A stretch of 64,000 bases of DNA from Synaphobranchus kaupii (GCA_029718625.1 CM056385.1:19708515-19772514); one strand, 5' to 3'; shown: positions 1 to 11,667, counted from the first letter of the stretch. The notes: generated from the letters alone by a model not told the origin. A program made the numbers and translations.

Positions 1-496
1 TTCCCCGTGGGAGGGCCTGGGCTTTTAGTGCGGCCCGCATGGTCTTTATTAATGCCCCCCCACCCCCACCAGCAGCCAGACGTGTCCCTGCTGCACTTTA
101 ATGGGAATCAGTGTCGAGGCTATAACACAGGACGGCGGCCCCGCTTCAACCGCAAAGGCCTGCTTTGACCCGCGTGGCGCAAGAGGCCTGGCTGATCGCA
201 GGGGACCAAGGAACATTCCGGAATGAAGGTACGAAAGCTCTCAGCACACCCCCTTCCCTCCTTCCCTGCTGCCACCCACCATGCCCCCCCACCCCACCCC
301 CTCAATTCTTCCCACTTCCGATTCCGAGTCGTTTGGGAAAATACGTTTTCAGCTATGCAAGACTCGCGAAAAACGAACACTGGCATTCTGTCCAATGAAC
401 ACGCTTGTCCCACGTAGAGATGACAGCAAAACAAAGAGATGCTTTTTTTTGGCAGCTTCTTATGGAAAAGCTAAAGATAAAAAGTTGAGATACATT
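1..496. other. Non-coding sequence, window start
   Basis: Moderately GC-rich with C-runs near 50-70 and 270-300. Short open frames overlap here on both strands but show no recognisable domain, splice context or codon bias. No gene supported. Confidence 0.5.
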
Positions 497-1356
497 GGTT
501 TGAATGACAGTATCGGTGTTGATAGTTTGAATGAGAGTCTCAGTGTTGATAGTTTGAATGAGAGTATCAGTGTTGAGAGTTTGAATGAGAGTATCAGTGT
601 TGAGAGTTTGAATGACAGTATCAGTGTTAATAGTTTTAATGAGAGTATCAGTGTTGAGAGTTTGAATGAGAGTATCAGTGTTGATGGTTTGAATGAGAGT
701 ATCAGTGTTGAGAGTTTGAATGAGAGTATCAGTGTTGATGGTTTTAATGAGAGTATCAGTGTTGAGAGTTTGAATGAGAGTATCAGTGTTGATGGTTTTA
801 ATGAGAGTATCAGTGTTGAGAGTTTGAATGAGAGTATCAGTGTTGATAGTTTTAATGAGAGTATCAGTGTTGAGAGTTTTAATGAGAGTATCAGTGTTGA
901 GAGTTTGAATGAGAGTATCAGTGTTGAGAGTTTGAATGAGAGTATCAGTGTTGAGAGTTTGAATGAGAGTATCAGTGTTGAGAGTTTGAATGAGAGTATC
1001 AGTGTTGAGAGTTTGAATGAGAGTATCAGTGTTGAGAGTTTGAATGAGAGTATCAGTGTTGAGAGTTTGAATGAGAGTATCAGTGTTGATGGTTTGAATG
1101 AGAGTATCAGTGTTGAGAGTTTGAATGAGAGTATTAGTGTTGACGGTTTGAATGAGAGTATCAGTGTTGAGTGTTTGAATGAGAGTATCAGTGTTGATGG
1201 TTTGAATGAGAGTATCAGTGTTGAGAGTTTGAATGAGAGTATCAGTGTTGACGGTTTTAATGAGAGTATCAGTGTTGAGAGTTTTAATGAGAGTATTAGT
1301 GTTGATGGTTTGAATGAGAGTATCAGTGTTGATGGTTTGAATGAGAGTCTCAGTGC
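497..1356. repeat. 27-bp minisatellite, about 32 copies
   Basis: Unit GTTTGAATGAGAGTATCAGT plus GTTGAGA, 27 bp. Because 27 is a multiple of 3 the array is open in several frames on both strands, so the long translated products (period 9 residues, SLNESISVE) are a by-product. Variants fall at all codon positions (GAG/GAT, AGT/GGT, TTG/TTT, GAG/GAC), with no excess of silent change. The outer parts alternate two unit types (a 54-bp higher-order repeat), while the middle (about 895-1090) is nearly uniform. Confidence 0.93.
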
Positions 1357-1360
1357 TTGA

Positions 1361-1686
1361 TTGGTGCAAATGTGTCTGTGCAGAATGAGTAAAAATGTCA
1401 GTGGTGAAATTAAGTACTTATTTCTCCCTTCTTCCATGATAATACAGAGCTGTAGGCAGAATAATTTGGGTATGAAACCAACCGGGACACTGAACCACAT
1501 GCAATATGCTCTAAAATACCATATAAGTGTAAAGATGTCAACATTTAAAATAAATATAACTTACATTGCAGGGATCACCGCCTCACAGTGTGAGGGAAAC
1601 TGGCATCATTTTGTCCATCTGTACATTTCTAATTCAGATAAAGTTGTATTGAAGGTCACAACATATATACACAATATACACAAATA
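1361..1686. other. AT-rich non-coding spacer
   Basis: Ordinary AT-rich sequence between the minisatellite and a CA array. Nothing recognisable. Confidence 0.5.
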
Positions 1687-1771
1687 AATGCACACAGAGA
1701 CACACACAGAGACACATATACATACACACACACAAACACACATTTACACACACACACACACACAAACACAC

Positions 1772-1814
<43 letters not shown>

Positions 1815-1853
1815 ACACACGCACATACACATACAATACACACACAAACGCAC

Positions 1854-1886
<33 letters not shown>
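1687..1886. repeat. (CA)n imperfect microsatellite
   Basis: About 200 bases of CA dinucleotides with interruptions such as ATACAC and ACATTTACAC. Reads as poly-Thr/His or poly-Cys/Val in spurious frames. Confidence 0.95.
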
Positions 1887-1988
1887 GCATAGTGAGGAAG
1901 CTGGGTATAGATGTTGAGCCCTGGTTCACGTAAGTGTGTACCCCATTCCCCAAAGGCACGGTGCCCCAGGGTTAAAAATGGAAGCGAG

Positions 1989-1989
<1 letters not shown>

Positions 1990-2022
<33 letters not shown>

Positions 2023-2026
2023 CGCT

Positions 2027-2060
<34 letters not shown>

Positions 2061-2128
2061 CACTCAGTGTGTGTGTGTGTGTGTGTGTGTGTGGTGCTCA
2101 GTGTGTGTGTGTGTGTGTGTGTGGCGCT

Positions 2129-2172
<44 letters not shown>

Positions 2173-2188
2173 TGCTCAGTGTGTGCGA
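1990..2188. repeat. (GT)n array with periodic GGYRCTCAG interruptions
   Basis: GT runs of 20-40 bases separated by near-identical interrupters (GGCGCTCAG, GGCACTCAG, GGTGCTCAG, GGCGCTCAG, GGTGCTCAG). The block is a higher-order repeat built of GT run plus interrupter. It lies about 100 bases from a CA array of opposite sense. Confidence 0.94.
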
Positions 2189-4312
2189 CGGGGTCACTGA
2201 GATCTTTCAGAGCGCATCTCTAAAGACCCCTCCTCTCCAGCAGGCCCTTGGCGGCCTCGTCTCTGAGAATAGCCACTGAAGAGCCGCCCATTCCAGGAGC
2301 GGCCCTAGACCAGGAGCGGCGACATCGTTTTTTTACGGTTCTTTCATCAGACCGTCCCATTATGGTGTTTGTTGAAAATCCTGTCTCAGTAAATGCAAAA
2401 AAAAAAAGAAAAAAAGCCACCCACCCCGGGTAGAAGCACACACACTCCAAGCTGATTCCTGAAAACCGTCGGCACAGTTGGCGAATATGTGACGATGTCT
2501 GGCCCAGCCACGGGCCGCTTCTGGCATTGGACACGCAGCCAATCCGTGTGGGTGTGAACGCTGACAGCACTGTGCTGGTGATGCAGGATGCTGTGTCTGG
2601 CCCACACACACACACACACACGCCTGCCAGCGTTTGGCAGCAGGACCGTTCGGCCAATTTGGCGATCGCTGTTTAGCGTTCTTTTAATAGCTGGTTCTCA
2701 TGTCCGCGGTCGCTCTTCGCGGAAGGTTTGGTGCCAGTTTGGGATACGCTGGCGGACTGGCAGCTGCGCGATGGCGGGACGCTAGCGGACAGCTAGCGAG
2801 CGCTGCATGTCTGCTGGCTGGGTTCTGCCTGACGTGAAATGGCGCCCCCTCTGGCTGGTTTGACCGCCTGCCCCATCTGCACAGCTCAGCTGGTGGACTG
2901 CAGGAGTGAAAAGAAGCATCACATTTCAAATGGGGGTGGGGACAGAGAGAGAGAGAGAGAGTGTTTCTCCTGACATTTTTCCATAGAGTTCAAAAGGAAA
3001 ATGAGTCAGGAGAAACAACCCTTAAAGTGATCCATCCATATCTACTGCACATCTGGCAACAGAGTGATGGTTTGAGGCTCATTTGATATCTCAGACACTT
3101 GATGATTTACAGCCATTTAGCCAACCATGGATTCCATACTGTTCCCGTGTAATTTCTAGCTTAATCTAGTCCCACCCCTCAATTCCCATAGAGATCCATT
3201 CAAATGAAGAGAGGTTATAGTATCACTATAGTATGATTCTGAGTGACAGCTGGGAACCACATTACATATAATGTATAATATAATATACAAACATGACTGT
3301 AAATTAAGCCACACCCCCCAGCACAGAAAGAGAAAAGGGGAGGAGTCAGGAGAACAAAAGAAGCCCCGCCCACCCCCACAGATCACAGTCTGAACATCGG
3401 AAAAAGGAAACCAGGGAGGCACCGGATTATAAATCACTGGCAGATAGAACATTCTACTTTATTCATCAGTTTCACTTTAAAATTCTACGTTTGATTCATG
3501 TTTTAGGATTTAAATATGCAGGTATTGATATGTACACACCTGACGTTTAACAGAACGATTGTCAGCCTTGATAGCTTGCTGTTTTGTTCAGTTGTACAGT
3601 TTTTGAGTTCTGCAGTCTTAGGGGCTGAGGCTTTCCTGGGCCTTGCCTATGGCCGACTTGCATGACTCAGATAACAGAAGCGGTTTATAATTATCACCAT
3701 GACGCCTCCTGTATAAACCCCCCCTTCTTCCTAAAGAAGGTTCTGTGCCCTTCTGAAAAAAGAACCCATAAAACAATATAGGAAACAGGAAACAGGAAAC
3801 ACTTTTGAGACCTTGTACTTTTTTATGCAGTTTTTTTTATACTTCAAATGGAAATGATAAAGGAAAAAAACGGAATACCGTAATGGTTTTGCGCTTGAGC
3901 TATTCCGGCGTGCCTGGAAGCAGAACACTCCAGCGTTCCCGTTGCCTCCCAACATCTTCACCCAAGGATATTACTTTATCTTCCTCTTCCTCTTCTTCTG
4001 AATCCATCATAAAAATAACATATTTCTCAAAGCCAGGTTGGAATATGATCCAGAGCCATAAATTGACGAGTCAGTTGATAATGGCAGAATGCCGCCTCTT
4101 CCGATACCCCATTTCACCATGCTTACCGCCATTTATTTTATCCAATCAGCATGCGTTGCTAAGCTGGGGATGTGGCTTAATTCACAGTCATGTTTATATG
4201 TTGTATTTTTACAAATAAAAACTTTGTAATATAATTCATAGCTAATCTTTGGGGCAATTTTATCATGACAATAACAGGGGCAATGTGCAATATGCCGTGT
4301 GTTTGTTTCACC
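2189..4312. other. Non-coding intergenic sequence
   Basis: No gene recognised. Contents: a short CA run (2606-2621), a modestly CpG-rich stretch at about 2640-2800, a short GA run (2945-2961), and AT-rich unique sequence. Small open frames lack homology I can recognise. Confidence 0.5.
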
Positions 4313-4385
4313 TTTAGTGTGTGTGCGTGCGTGCGTGTGTATGTGCGTGTGCGTGTGTGTGTGTGTGTGTTTGTTTGTGTGTGTG

Positions 4386-4416
<31 letters not shown>

Positions 4417-4467
4417 TTGTGTGCGTGCGTGTGTGTTTGTGTGTGTGCGGGTGTGTGTGTGTGTATG
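4313..4467. repeat. (GT)n imperfect microsatellite
   Basis: GT repeats with GC and TT variants over about 150 bases. Followed at 4535-4592 by a purine-rich GGAGGA tract. Confidence 0.94.
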
Positions 4468-4534
4468 AAAGAAAGAGATTGAAGCGTATTCTTCCCTCAG
4501 ACATGCCCTCTGCTCAGCAGATTATGAAGCAGTG

Positions 4535-4592
4535 AGGGAGGGAGGAGAGGAGGGAGGAGGGGAGGAGAGGAGGAGGGGAGGAGGAGGTGAGG
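4535..4592. repeat. GGAGGA purine-rich tract
   Basis: G/A-only low-complexity run on the + strand. Could form triplex or G-rich structures, but no function is shown. Confidence 0.85.
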
Positions 4593-4755
4593 GGGTAAAG
4601 AGTGAAGGAGAAAGGAACATTAGCATATACTGTCTGTAATTATGTGTCATTGGGTATAAAACAGCAGTGAAATTAGCACCCAAACAAAGCAACGACCCTA
4701 TCCGCTCCAAGGATTCCGAGGGTTAACCTTTCATTGGAACATGTGCTAAATAATT

Positions 4756-5065
4756 AAACACACACACACACCCTTGCATGCACACACACACACACACACA
4801 CACACCCTTGCATGCACACACACACATACACAGGCACACACACACTCACATACACAAACAAGCACACACACGGGCACACGTGCATGAACACGCACGCACA
4901 CACATGCATACACAAACACAGGCACACATGCGCTTGCATACACGCACACACACACACACACACACGCATATACACATGCAAAAAACACATACACACACAG
5001 GCACACACACACATATACGAAACATAAACTCACATTACACACACACATTTACACACAGACACAAA
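4756..5065. repeat. (CA)n imperfect microsatellite
   Basis: About 300 bases of CA with ACATGCA, ACGCAC and AACAC variants. The element CACCCTTGCATGCACA occurs twice near its left end. Confidence 0.94.
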
Positions 5066-5547
5066 TATTGACATTCCAATGGAGGGATGGTACTTTTATT
5101 ACATTGCATTTATTTAACCAGGTAGGACAGCTGAGACCTCTTATTTTTTACAGTGATGACCTCATGCAAGTATTACTATTATTTTTTTTGGCCCTGTTCC
5201 TACCTTTTTGTTACAAATGGTTTTACCTGCCAACGTGATACGTGCGGCTGGAAATTAGAGCCGCACTGTGCCAACGGTCCTATCCACAGAGAGAAACACG
5301 TCAACCCGTTTTTAATTTCTAATTACCCCCTCAGCTCTTCTCCTGAAATTTGGCTGCCCCACCCTCCTTAGAGACCTGATAATGAAAAGACTTGTGGGGA
5401 CCGGCCCACACACAGACCCTTATTGTCATGGGAACCTGACAGAAAACAACACCCCACTTCATCCCCTCTCCAACCAAAGCCCAAACCCATGACACCCCCA
5501 AACCCATGACACCAGCCTGCCCCAGGAGTGCATCTCAAAGAACTATG

Positions 5548-5830
5548 ATGCTTACACATTCACACACTGATATTTACACACACACTGATACTTACACAAG
5601 CACTCACTGATATTTATACACTCATACACTGATACTTACACAAGCACTCACTGATATTTACACACTCACACACTGATACTTACACACTCACGTGCTGATA
5701 TTTACACACTCACACACTGATACTTACACACTCACGTGCTGATATTTACACACTCACACACTGATATTTACACAGACTAATACTTATGCACTCACACAGA
5801 TGCTTACGCACAGTGATATACACATGTGCA
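5548..5830. repeat. Minisatellite with CACTGATA(C/T)TTACACA units
   Basis: Tandem units of roughly 21-22 bases (CTGATATTTACACACTCACA and variants with CTGATACTTACACAAGCA). Alternating types give a dimer of about 42-43 bases. At least a dozen units; flanked on the right by a GT run at about 5,870-5,900. Confidence 0.88.
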
Positions 5831-5899
5831 AGTGTGTGTTTTTCTGTGTATGAACTTGCATGTGCATGCATGTGTGTGTGTGTGTGTGTGTGTCTGTGT

Positions 5900-6780
5900 G
5901 TCGGTCTCTTCACTATCTGCTGAATACTCCCCTTTCTGTTTCACCAACACTCCTCGCTGTTGAAGTTGACAAATAAGACAAATCTATGTATATGCAATGT
6001 ATATAATTGTGGTCTATTTACACTTGATATTTAATGTGTTGCAAATCTAATTCTGTGCATTTGACCTAGACGGCATTCCTCCTACTCTGCTCAGTGTTCC
6101 GTCTGACCTCACAACCTGCTCCACCAACAGGGTGGCTCCCGACTCCCACACGCTTATTATGGGATGTTATTTGTCAGTAGACCGAAGACACATGCTGGAG
6201 CGTTTACATTCAGATCTGACGCTGGCAGAATCCGACACAGACCACCTCCAGGTTTGATTTATATCTGACAAATCCTGTCCATATCTGATTTCTTGTGTTT
6301 ATTGTGAAATGCAACAAATGTCAAGATTTGTCAAGAAATTGGATGTATATCACGTAAAAAGGTTCAAATGGGGCCAAAGTACAGTGTTAAAACGTGCCCA
6401 ATTGTAAGTGCTGTTGATTTGACTGTATTGGCATGTGCCATACTTTGTTATAAATTGACTTACAACTCTAATTATGTTATTTATAACTACATAACCACAA
6501 AGACTCCTCTCAATAGTAGCCTACAGTGCAGTCCTACAAACTAATTTGAATGATTATACTTCATTTGGATTATTATACTTCTTGAAACTTTTTTTTTCTT
6601 CAGAAAAATTAGCTTTCATACCAAAATCAAACATGAACCAAATAAACAATAAAGTATAGGCTACTACTAGACCATTAAATGAACAGTAAGCATCCACTGT
6701 GTTTCCTGTAACCTCAAAAATGACGAATTACTATGACTACGAAGTCGACACCCTGCTCACTTTCCTCTCGTGAGAGGGAC
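5900..6780. other. AT-rich non-coding sequence
   Basis: No gene, RNA or repeat recognised in this stretch. Small open frames only. Confidence 0.5.
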
Positions 6781-7400
6781 ACAAGACAGATGTGTCCGCG
6801 TCTGTGTCATAGCGGCCAGAAAAGACGCCGGCGACCTATAGGTAAAGGACAATGATCTGTATCCCGCCCGGACCGCGCTTCCTTTCACAACATTTTCTTC
6901 CTAATCTATTTTGAGCCCGCGGACCCGCGAGGGTCGTAATCTCTGCGCACTTCTGACTCAAGTGCCCCTCCCCCCCATTCTCTCTCTCTCACTCTCTCTC
7001 TCTCTCTCACTCCGCTCCTTCTCCCTCTCCGTCTCCCGCTTGATAATTGGACGCCGCGTTCCAAGCTCCGCGTGCGTGTGTCTTTTATTTTATTTTTTTA
7101 CCAAGCGTAGGGGGGGAAAACGCATTCGATTAATAATGACGACTACCTAAAGAGGAGGCGAGTGTCTCGGCCGCCGCGGTTTGCGTAGTCTTGACATCAC
7201 CCCCACCGCGATCTGCCGCGTCTTTGCTCCCTCTGTCGCCGATGCAGATCTGTAGGAGAGACCGACAGTGCGCGCCGTGGCCCTGGAGTGAAAATTCTCC
7301 CAGGGTTGCTCGATATTTAACCAGTGTTTACACATCGCGCATAAGTGCTGATTCCGTTCCGGTGTTGAAAAAACACTCCAGTCCATAGATTTTTAAAAAT
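6780..7400. promoter_or_regulatory. CpG-rich segment, possible promoter or exon
   Basis: CpG dinucleotides are clearly denser than in flanking DNA (for example GCCCGCGGACCCGCGAGGGTCG at 6915-6936, GGCCGCCGCGG at 7170-7180, CAGTGCGCGCCGTGG at 7266-7280). A CT-rich tract lies at 6977-7036. No protein recognised on either strand. It could be the CpG island of an unannotated or non-coding transcript, or simply GC-rich intergenic DNA. Confidence 0.35.
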
Positions 7401-7724
7401 AAATAAATAAATAAATAATCCATTCAAGCATGCAGAAAGTATGCATACATGTGCACGTGTGTGTAGTCATGGTTTTCAGACTGTGGAGATTAATCTTGAG
7501 AGGAAGGAGGGCTTTTTGAGTGCTGGGAGCTGTAAATAAACTGCTCCCTGCTCATTTTATATGTTAATCACTTTGGAGCCCTGAACAATAAGGGCCTCCA
7601 GAAACATTTGTTTTCTAACGCCGGCCCAAAGTGTGACCTCTGTGATGACATTGCACACTACAGACTAATAAAAAATACACCCCCTGAGAGGATACACAGC
7701 GCTATCGCAGAAGGACAGTAATTG

Positions 7725-7741
7725 ATGTTTTTTTTTTTTTG
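7725..7741. repeat. T-rich run
   Basis: Homopolymer-type T stretch within ordinary intergenic sequence. Confidence 0.8.
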
Positions 7742-7825
7742 GAAGATTACTGCATCATTTGTGCAGGTGTTTTTTAAGCACTTCAACAGTGTTGGGGAAG
7801 AGAAAGCGTGCGTACGTGAAGGTGA

Positions 7826-8027
7826 AGGTGAGCATGTGTGTGTGTTTGCTTGTGCGTGCGTCTACGTGTGTGTGCATGTGCATGTGTGTGTGCATTCATG
7901 TTTGTGTGCCTGTGTGTGCATGTATGCCTATGTGTGCGTGTGCATGCATGTTTGTGTGCCTGTGTGTATGTGTGCATGTTCGTGTGTGTGTGTATGTGTG
8001 TGCGCACGCGTGTGGGAGTGTGTGTCC
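7826..8027. repeat. (GT)n imperfect microsatellite with GCATGT variants
   Basis: GT-rich stretch with frequent GCATG and GCGTG interruptions. Encodes only low-complexity Cys/Val strings in spurious frames. Confidence 0.93.
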
Positions 8028-8407
8028 TCCTCCAGCCACCGCCGGTGATATAAATGCACAGCACATCTACTGTTTCCACTTAGGTAAAATAAACACTCCT
8101 TCTTGGGTGCAGAACATCTATCATTTTACCTCCTGATTAATAGCCGTCCTAAAGATTAAACAGAAGCAAAGGAAACTAATACAAGCCCTGCCTTTATTTA
8201 GAACTCAATAAATAAATAAAAGAACCTCACAATATTTCTCCTCATTTGTCTTGAGATAGATTTATTTTTGAGGTTTTATGAAATTGATTGCAATCTTTTT
8301 TTTTTCAGGGGTCAGATCTCTTCTGAAAGCACAAGGTGAGCTCTTACCGTGCGGTGCCTAAACCAACCTTAATGTAATCCAAGCCAATGGGTTCCTGTTC
8401 CCCTCAA

Positions 8408-8553
8408 GGCCTGTATTCATAAAGAATCTCTGTGCATGAGTGCTGATCTAGGATCAGGTTCCAGGATCCATACCCTGACCTAATGCTTTATGAGTAACAA
8501 GTAAAACTGATCTGAGATCAGCGCTATACTACAATGCTTTATGAATATGGGCC
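8408..8553. mobile_element. Palindromic MITE (GATCTAGGATCAG family)
   Basis: Termini GGCCTGTATTCATAAAG and CTTTATGAATATGGGCC are inverted copies, and inside them GCTGATCTAGGATCAG faces TGATCTGAGATCAGC. This is a short non-autonomous inverted-repeat element of a type common in fish genomes. A relative lies at 26,579 (and 49,698). Confidence 0.8.
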
Positions 8554-8600
8554 CCAGCATGTAGCTTTTGGGTTGACTCACAGCAGGACTGGAAAATGAG

Positions 8601-8898
8601 GGGTGCGTCCTAATACTCGAAAAATACATCCTCCTTTCCTTCAATACCATCTCGTCTCCTCCGTGCCCCGGAAACCAATCTTAATTTAATGTTGCTGATT
8701 ACATATTAATTACATATGAATTGTTACATATTGATTAATGTCTCGACGCAAACCGCGATGTTAGGTACATTGTATACTGTGCATGCAAATATTGTACTTG
8801 AAACTTACAGGCAGTTTTGCATACTTCCGGGTAGGAGATGAGTGGAGGAGATGAGTGGAGGAAAGGAGGTGAGGAGTGAAGAATATTGGGACACACCC
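8601..8898. mobile_element. MITE with GGGTGCGTCCTAATACTC ends
   Basis: Left end GGGTGCGTCCTAATACTC and right end GAATATTGGGACACACCC are imperfect inverted repeats, and the right arm holds short GAGGAGATGAGTG repeats. No open frame of note; likely non-autonomous DNA element. Confidence 0.65.
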
Positions 8899-9095
8899 AG
8901 GGGTTCAGTGAGTTTCAGGGGTTAATGGAGGGGTTAAGCTGCTGAGCTGTCCATATAGCGAAAATGAAGATAGCGTTCATTACAGAGTTGTTCAGTTCTA
9001 ATATACATTCACATGAATAGCTACGGTTTCCATTATTTGTAGAAACGTTTCGGAACATCGTTTCTGCACAAGTTAAAGAAATGCTAAAGCTTATT

Positions 9096-9325
9096 GGGCC
9101 TCATTCACCAACCATTCTACTAACAAATTTGGTCTTAAGACTTTCTTTAAAACGTTTTTATGAACATTCTGGCATTCACTAATGTTTTCTTACTTGGGAT
9201 TTTTTCTTGGGTAGAACAGAGGCTCAGAATGTAAACATCAGTTAATAAATAAAATGTTTGTAAAAACGTTTTAAAGAAAGTCTAAAGAACAAATTTGCTC
9301 ATAGAGCGATTGGAGAATGAGGCCC
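9096..9325. mobile_element. MITE with GGGCCTCATTC termini
   Basis: Left arm (GGGCCTCATTCACCAA ... TTTCTTTAAAACGTTTTTA) is complementary to the right arm (TAAAAACGTTTTAAAGAAAG ... GAATGAGGCCC). Both sides are flanked by ATT, a possible 3-bp target duplication. About 230 bp, no coding capacity. Confidence 0.75.
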
Positions 9326-9489
9326 ATTGTTTGTCATTGCCCTGAGGGGCTGCCAGCCCCAGTCTGCACTGGTCCAGATTCAATACCAGACCTCCCGTCG
9401 AGCACCATAAATAGTCATTAACAGACGAAAGCCGCTAAAAACAAAATGCACCAGGACCACTTTGCCTTCCCATCTGCACCACATAGCAT

Positions 9490-10089
9490 CTGCTATTCTG
9501 TAGAGTGATTCACTGTTCTGTAGAGTGAATTGCTGTTCTGTAGAGTGATTTGCTGTTCTCTAGAGTGATCCGCTGTTTTGTAGAGTGATCTGCTGTTTTA
9601 TAGAGTGATCTGCTGTTCTGGAGAGTGATGTGCTGTTCTGTAGAGTGATTTGCTGTTTTATAGAGTGATCTGCTGTTCTCTAGAGTGATTTACTGTTCTC
9701 TAGAGTGATCTGCTGTTCTGTAGAGTGATTTGCTGTTCTGTAGAGAGATTTCCTGTTCTCTAGAGTGATCCGCTGTTCTGTAGAGTGATCTGCTGTTCTC
9801 TAGAGTGATTTGCTGTTCTCTAGAGTGATCCGCTGTTCTGTAGAGTGATCTGCTGTTCTGTAGAGTGATTTGCTGTTCTGTAGAGTGATGTACTGTTCTG
9901 TAGAGTGATCTGCTGTTCTGTAGAGTGATGTACTGTTTTATAGAGTGATCTGCTGTTCTGGAGAGTGATGTACTGTTCTGTAGAGTGATCTGCTGTTCTG
10001 TAGAGTGATGTACTGTTCTGTAGAGTGATCTGCTGTTCTGTAGAGTGATGTACTGTTCTGTAGAGTGATCTGCTGTTTGGTAGAGTGCA
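9490..10089. repeat. 20-bp minisatellite, about 30 copies
   Basis: Unit TGCTGTTCTGTAGAGTGATC, 20 bp, extremely regular with variants CTCTAG, TTTTATAG and GATG/GATT. The reverse strand reads as a 20-residue repeat because three units make 60 bases; this is not a gene. Confidence 0.95.
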
Positions 10090-10235
10090 GAAAAACTTTG
10101 GGCGACCACTGGGATGTTATTATTTCTTAAAAATATTTCCCTGAATTTTGCAGATGAGAGAGAAAACAACAGCTTTGTGTGTTTCCATCTCTCCTCACTG
10201 ACCAGGAGCGGAATCTGTAAAGACTCATGAGGTCA
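10090..10235. other. Short unique spacer
   Basis: Unique sequence between a minisatellite and a GT array; nothing recognised. Confidence 0.4.
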
Positions 10236-10344
10236 GCGTGTGTGTGTGTGTGTGTGTGTGCGCGCGGGTGTGTGTGTGTGTGTGTGCAGTGTGTGTGTGT
10301 GTGTGTGCGGGTGTGTGTGTGTGTGTGCAGTGTGTGTGTGTGTG

Positions 10345-10387
<43 letters not shown>

Positions 10388-10409
10388 GGTGTGTGTGTGT
10401 GTGTGTGTG

Positions 10410-10440
<31 letters not shown>

Positions 10441-10455
10441 CGGGTGTGTGTTTGG
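10236..10455. repeat. (GT)n array with GCGCGCGGGT and GCAGT interruptions
   Basis: GT runs broken by GCGCGCGGG (twice) and GCAGTG (several), giving an irregular higher-order repeat. The alternating purine-pyrimidine runs are candidates for Z-DNA. Confidence 0.94.
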
Positions 10456-10499
10456 GGGGTGGCACATGGTCCCCACGGTAGTGAAGCTCTCAGATGGCT

Positions 10500-10690
10500 T
10501 GTGCCTCCCGGGTGGTGGGGGCGCAGGTAAGGCACAATCCGGGTTCAAACCCTGACCATCTCATTATCGACTGTGACCGCTCATCCCATAGGCCAACACA
10601 TGATTGACTGTAGAGCGGACTGGGGAAGGCCGCTTTCCACCCCCCAAACACTTCATCATACATCCAATCCGACGCCTGCACTACGCCCGC
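10500..10690. mobile_element. Possible tRNA-derived SINE fragment
   Basis: CCGGGTTCAAACCCTGACC (10540-10558) resembles a box B plus T-arm, preceded by GGGGGCGCAGGTAAGGC. No full cloverleaf can be drawn, so not an intact tRNA. Family not recognised. Confidence 0.3.
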
Positions 10691-11525
10691 TCCAACTGCA
10701 CATATCCTCTGGGCCGGCTGTGCCCTTATGAGTGATACGGAGATTCATACAGTCGCGATTTCTGTAGACGAAAAAAACAATGGATTAAAACTGCTTCAGA
10801 AAATGAAAAGAATTTGTAAGAGGCGAGGCCCCCGTGGTTCATCTTTGTACGGAGAAAAATAAAAAGTTTTACCAGAAGGAAGTGTAGAACGAAGGCTTCA
10901 GGGTACAAACATTGGGCGATATTATTTTGGTTGAAAGTATCACTGATTATTTTTAAGGATAATCCAACTAATTTGTGTTTTTTAGGGATTTTAACCGACG
11001 GGTTGCCATGACGAAGGCTAGCAAGCCGAAAACACGTTGGACCAGTGTTTTTTTTGTTTGTTATTGTTGTATCCTCGGTAGATATGCCACATTAATAAAG
11101 GCTTTTTTCCCTTTTTTTCATAGGAGAACAACGCTTTGGTGATATGTTAACTGATGGGTCTTCTTTTCATTCCCAGGTTTTTCGCTGTCAGAGCACTCTA
11201 AATCCTAATCAATAACAGACTGTCTGAGGTGGAGAATTATCAGCGGCTTCAGTTGCCCTGGATATAGGAATATGAATGTGAATATGAATATACATAATGA
11301 TAATGACAAATGGCCTGGAGGTAAAGCAGTTTGGTGCTGCAGACAAAAGAACGTCGTCTAAATGGCAGTCTTCCCCAAACCGACGGTGTCTACGGTGTGA
11401 GTCGCCAGCTCGTTATCCCTCGCCAGATTATGAGTGTATGCTAATGAGCCTCTGTGTGGATATGTGGGTCACACTGACCAATTATCTGCCAGGGTTATCA
11501 TCAACCCCCAATCACCCACCTACCC
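10691..11525. other. Non-coding intergenic sequence
   Basis: AT-rich. Around 11,000-11,110 the string GACGAAGGCTAGCAAGCCGAA followed later by TTAATAAAGGC resembles the tail of a dispersed repeat, but its family is uncertain. No gene seen. Confidence 0.4.
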
Positions 11526-11573
11526 CTCACACACACACACACACACACACACACCCCCAATCACCCACCTACC

Positions 11574-11609
<36 letters not shown>

Positions 11610-11636
11610 ACACACCCCAATCACCCACCTACCCCT

Positions 11637-11667
<31 letters not shown>

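Noticed and set aside
281..1360. 359-residue open frame with SLNESISVE repeats (and long minus-strand frames)
   Set aside because: It is the 27-bp minisatellite read in frame. Several frames on both strands are open because 27 is divisible by 3, and substitutions are not biased to silent positions.
1634..2200. Cys/Val-rich and Thr/His-rich frames (also near 4.3, 4.8, 7.8, 10.3 and 11.6 kb)
   Set aside because: Translations of GT/CA microsatellites, not cysteine-rich proteins.
2640..2830. CpG-rich patch considered as a promoter
   Set aside because: Short and without other promoter features; not listed separately.
9690..10169. Minus-strand frame with SLYRTADHS repeats
   Set aside because: Product of the 20-bp minisatellite; no flanking coding signal.
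10530..10600. tRNA-like box B (GGGTTCAAACCC)
   Set aside because: No box A at the right distance and no acceptor stem; treated as a possible SINE fragment only.
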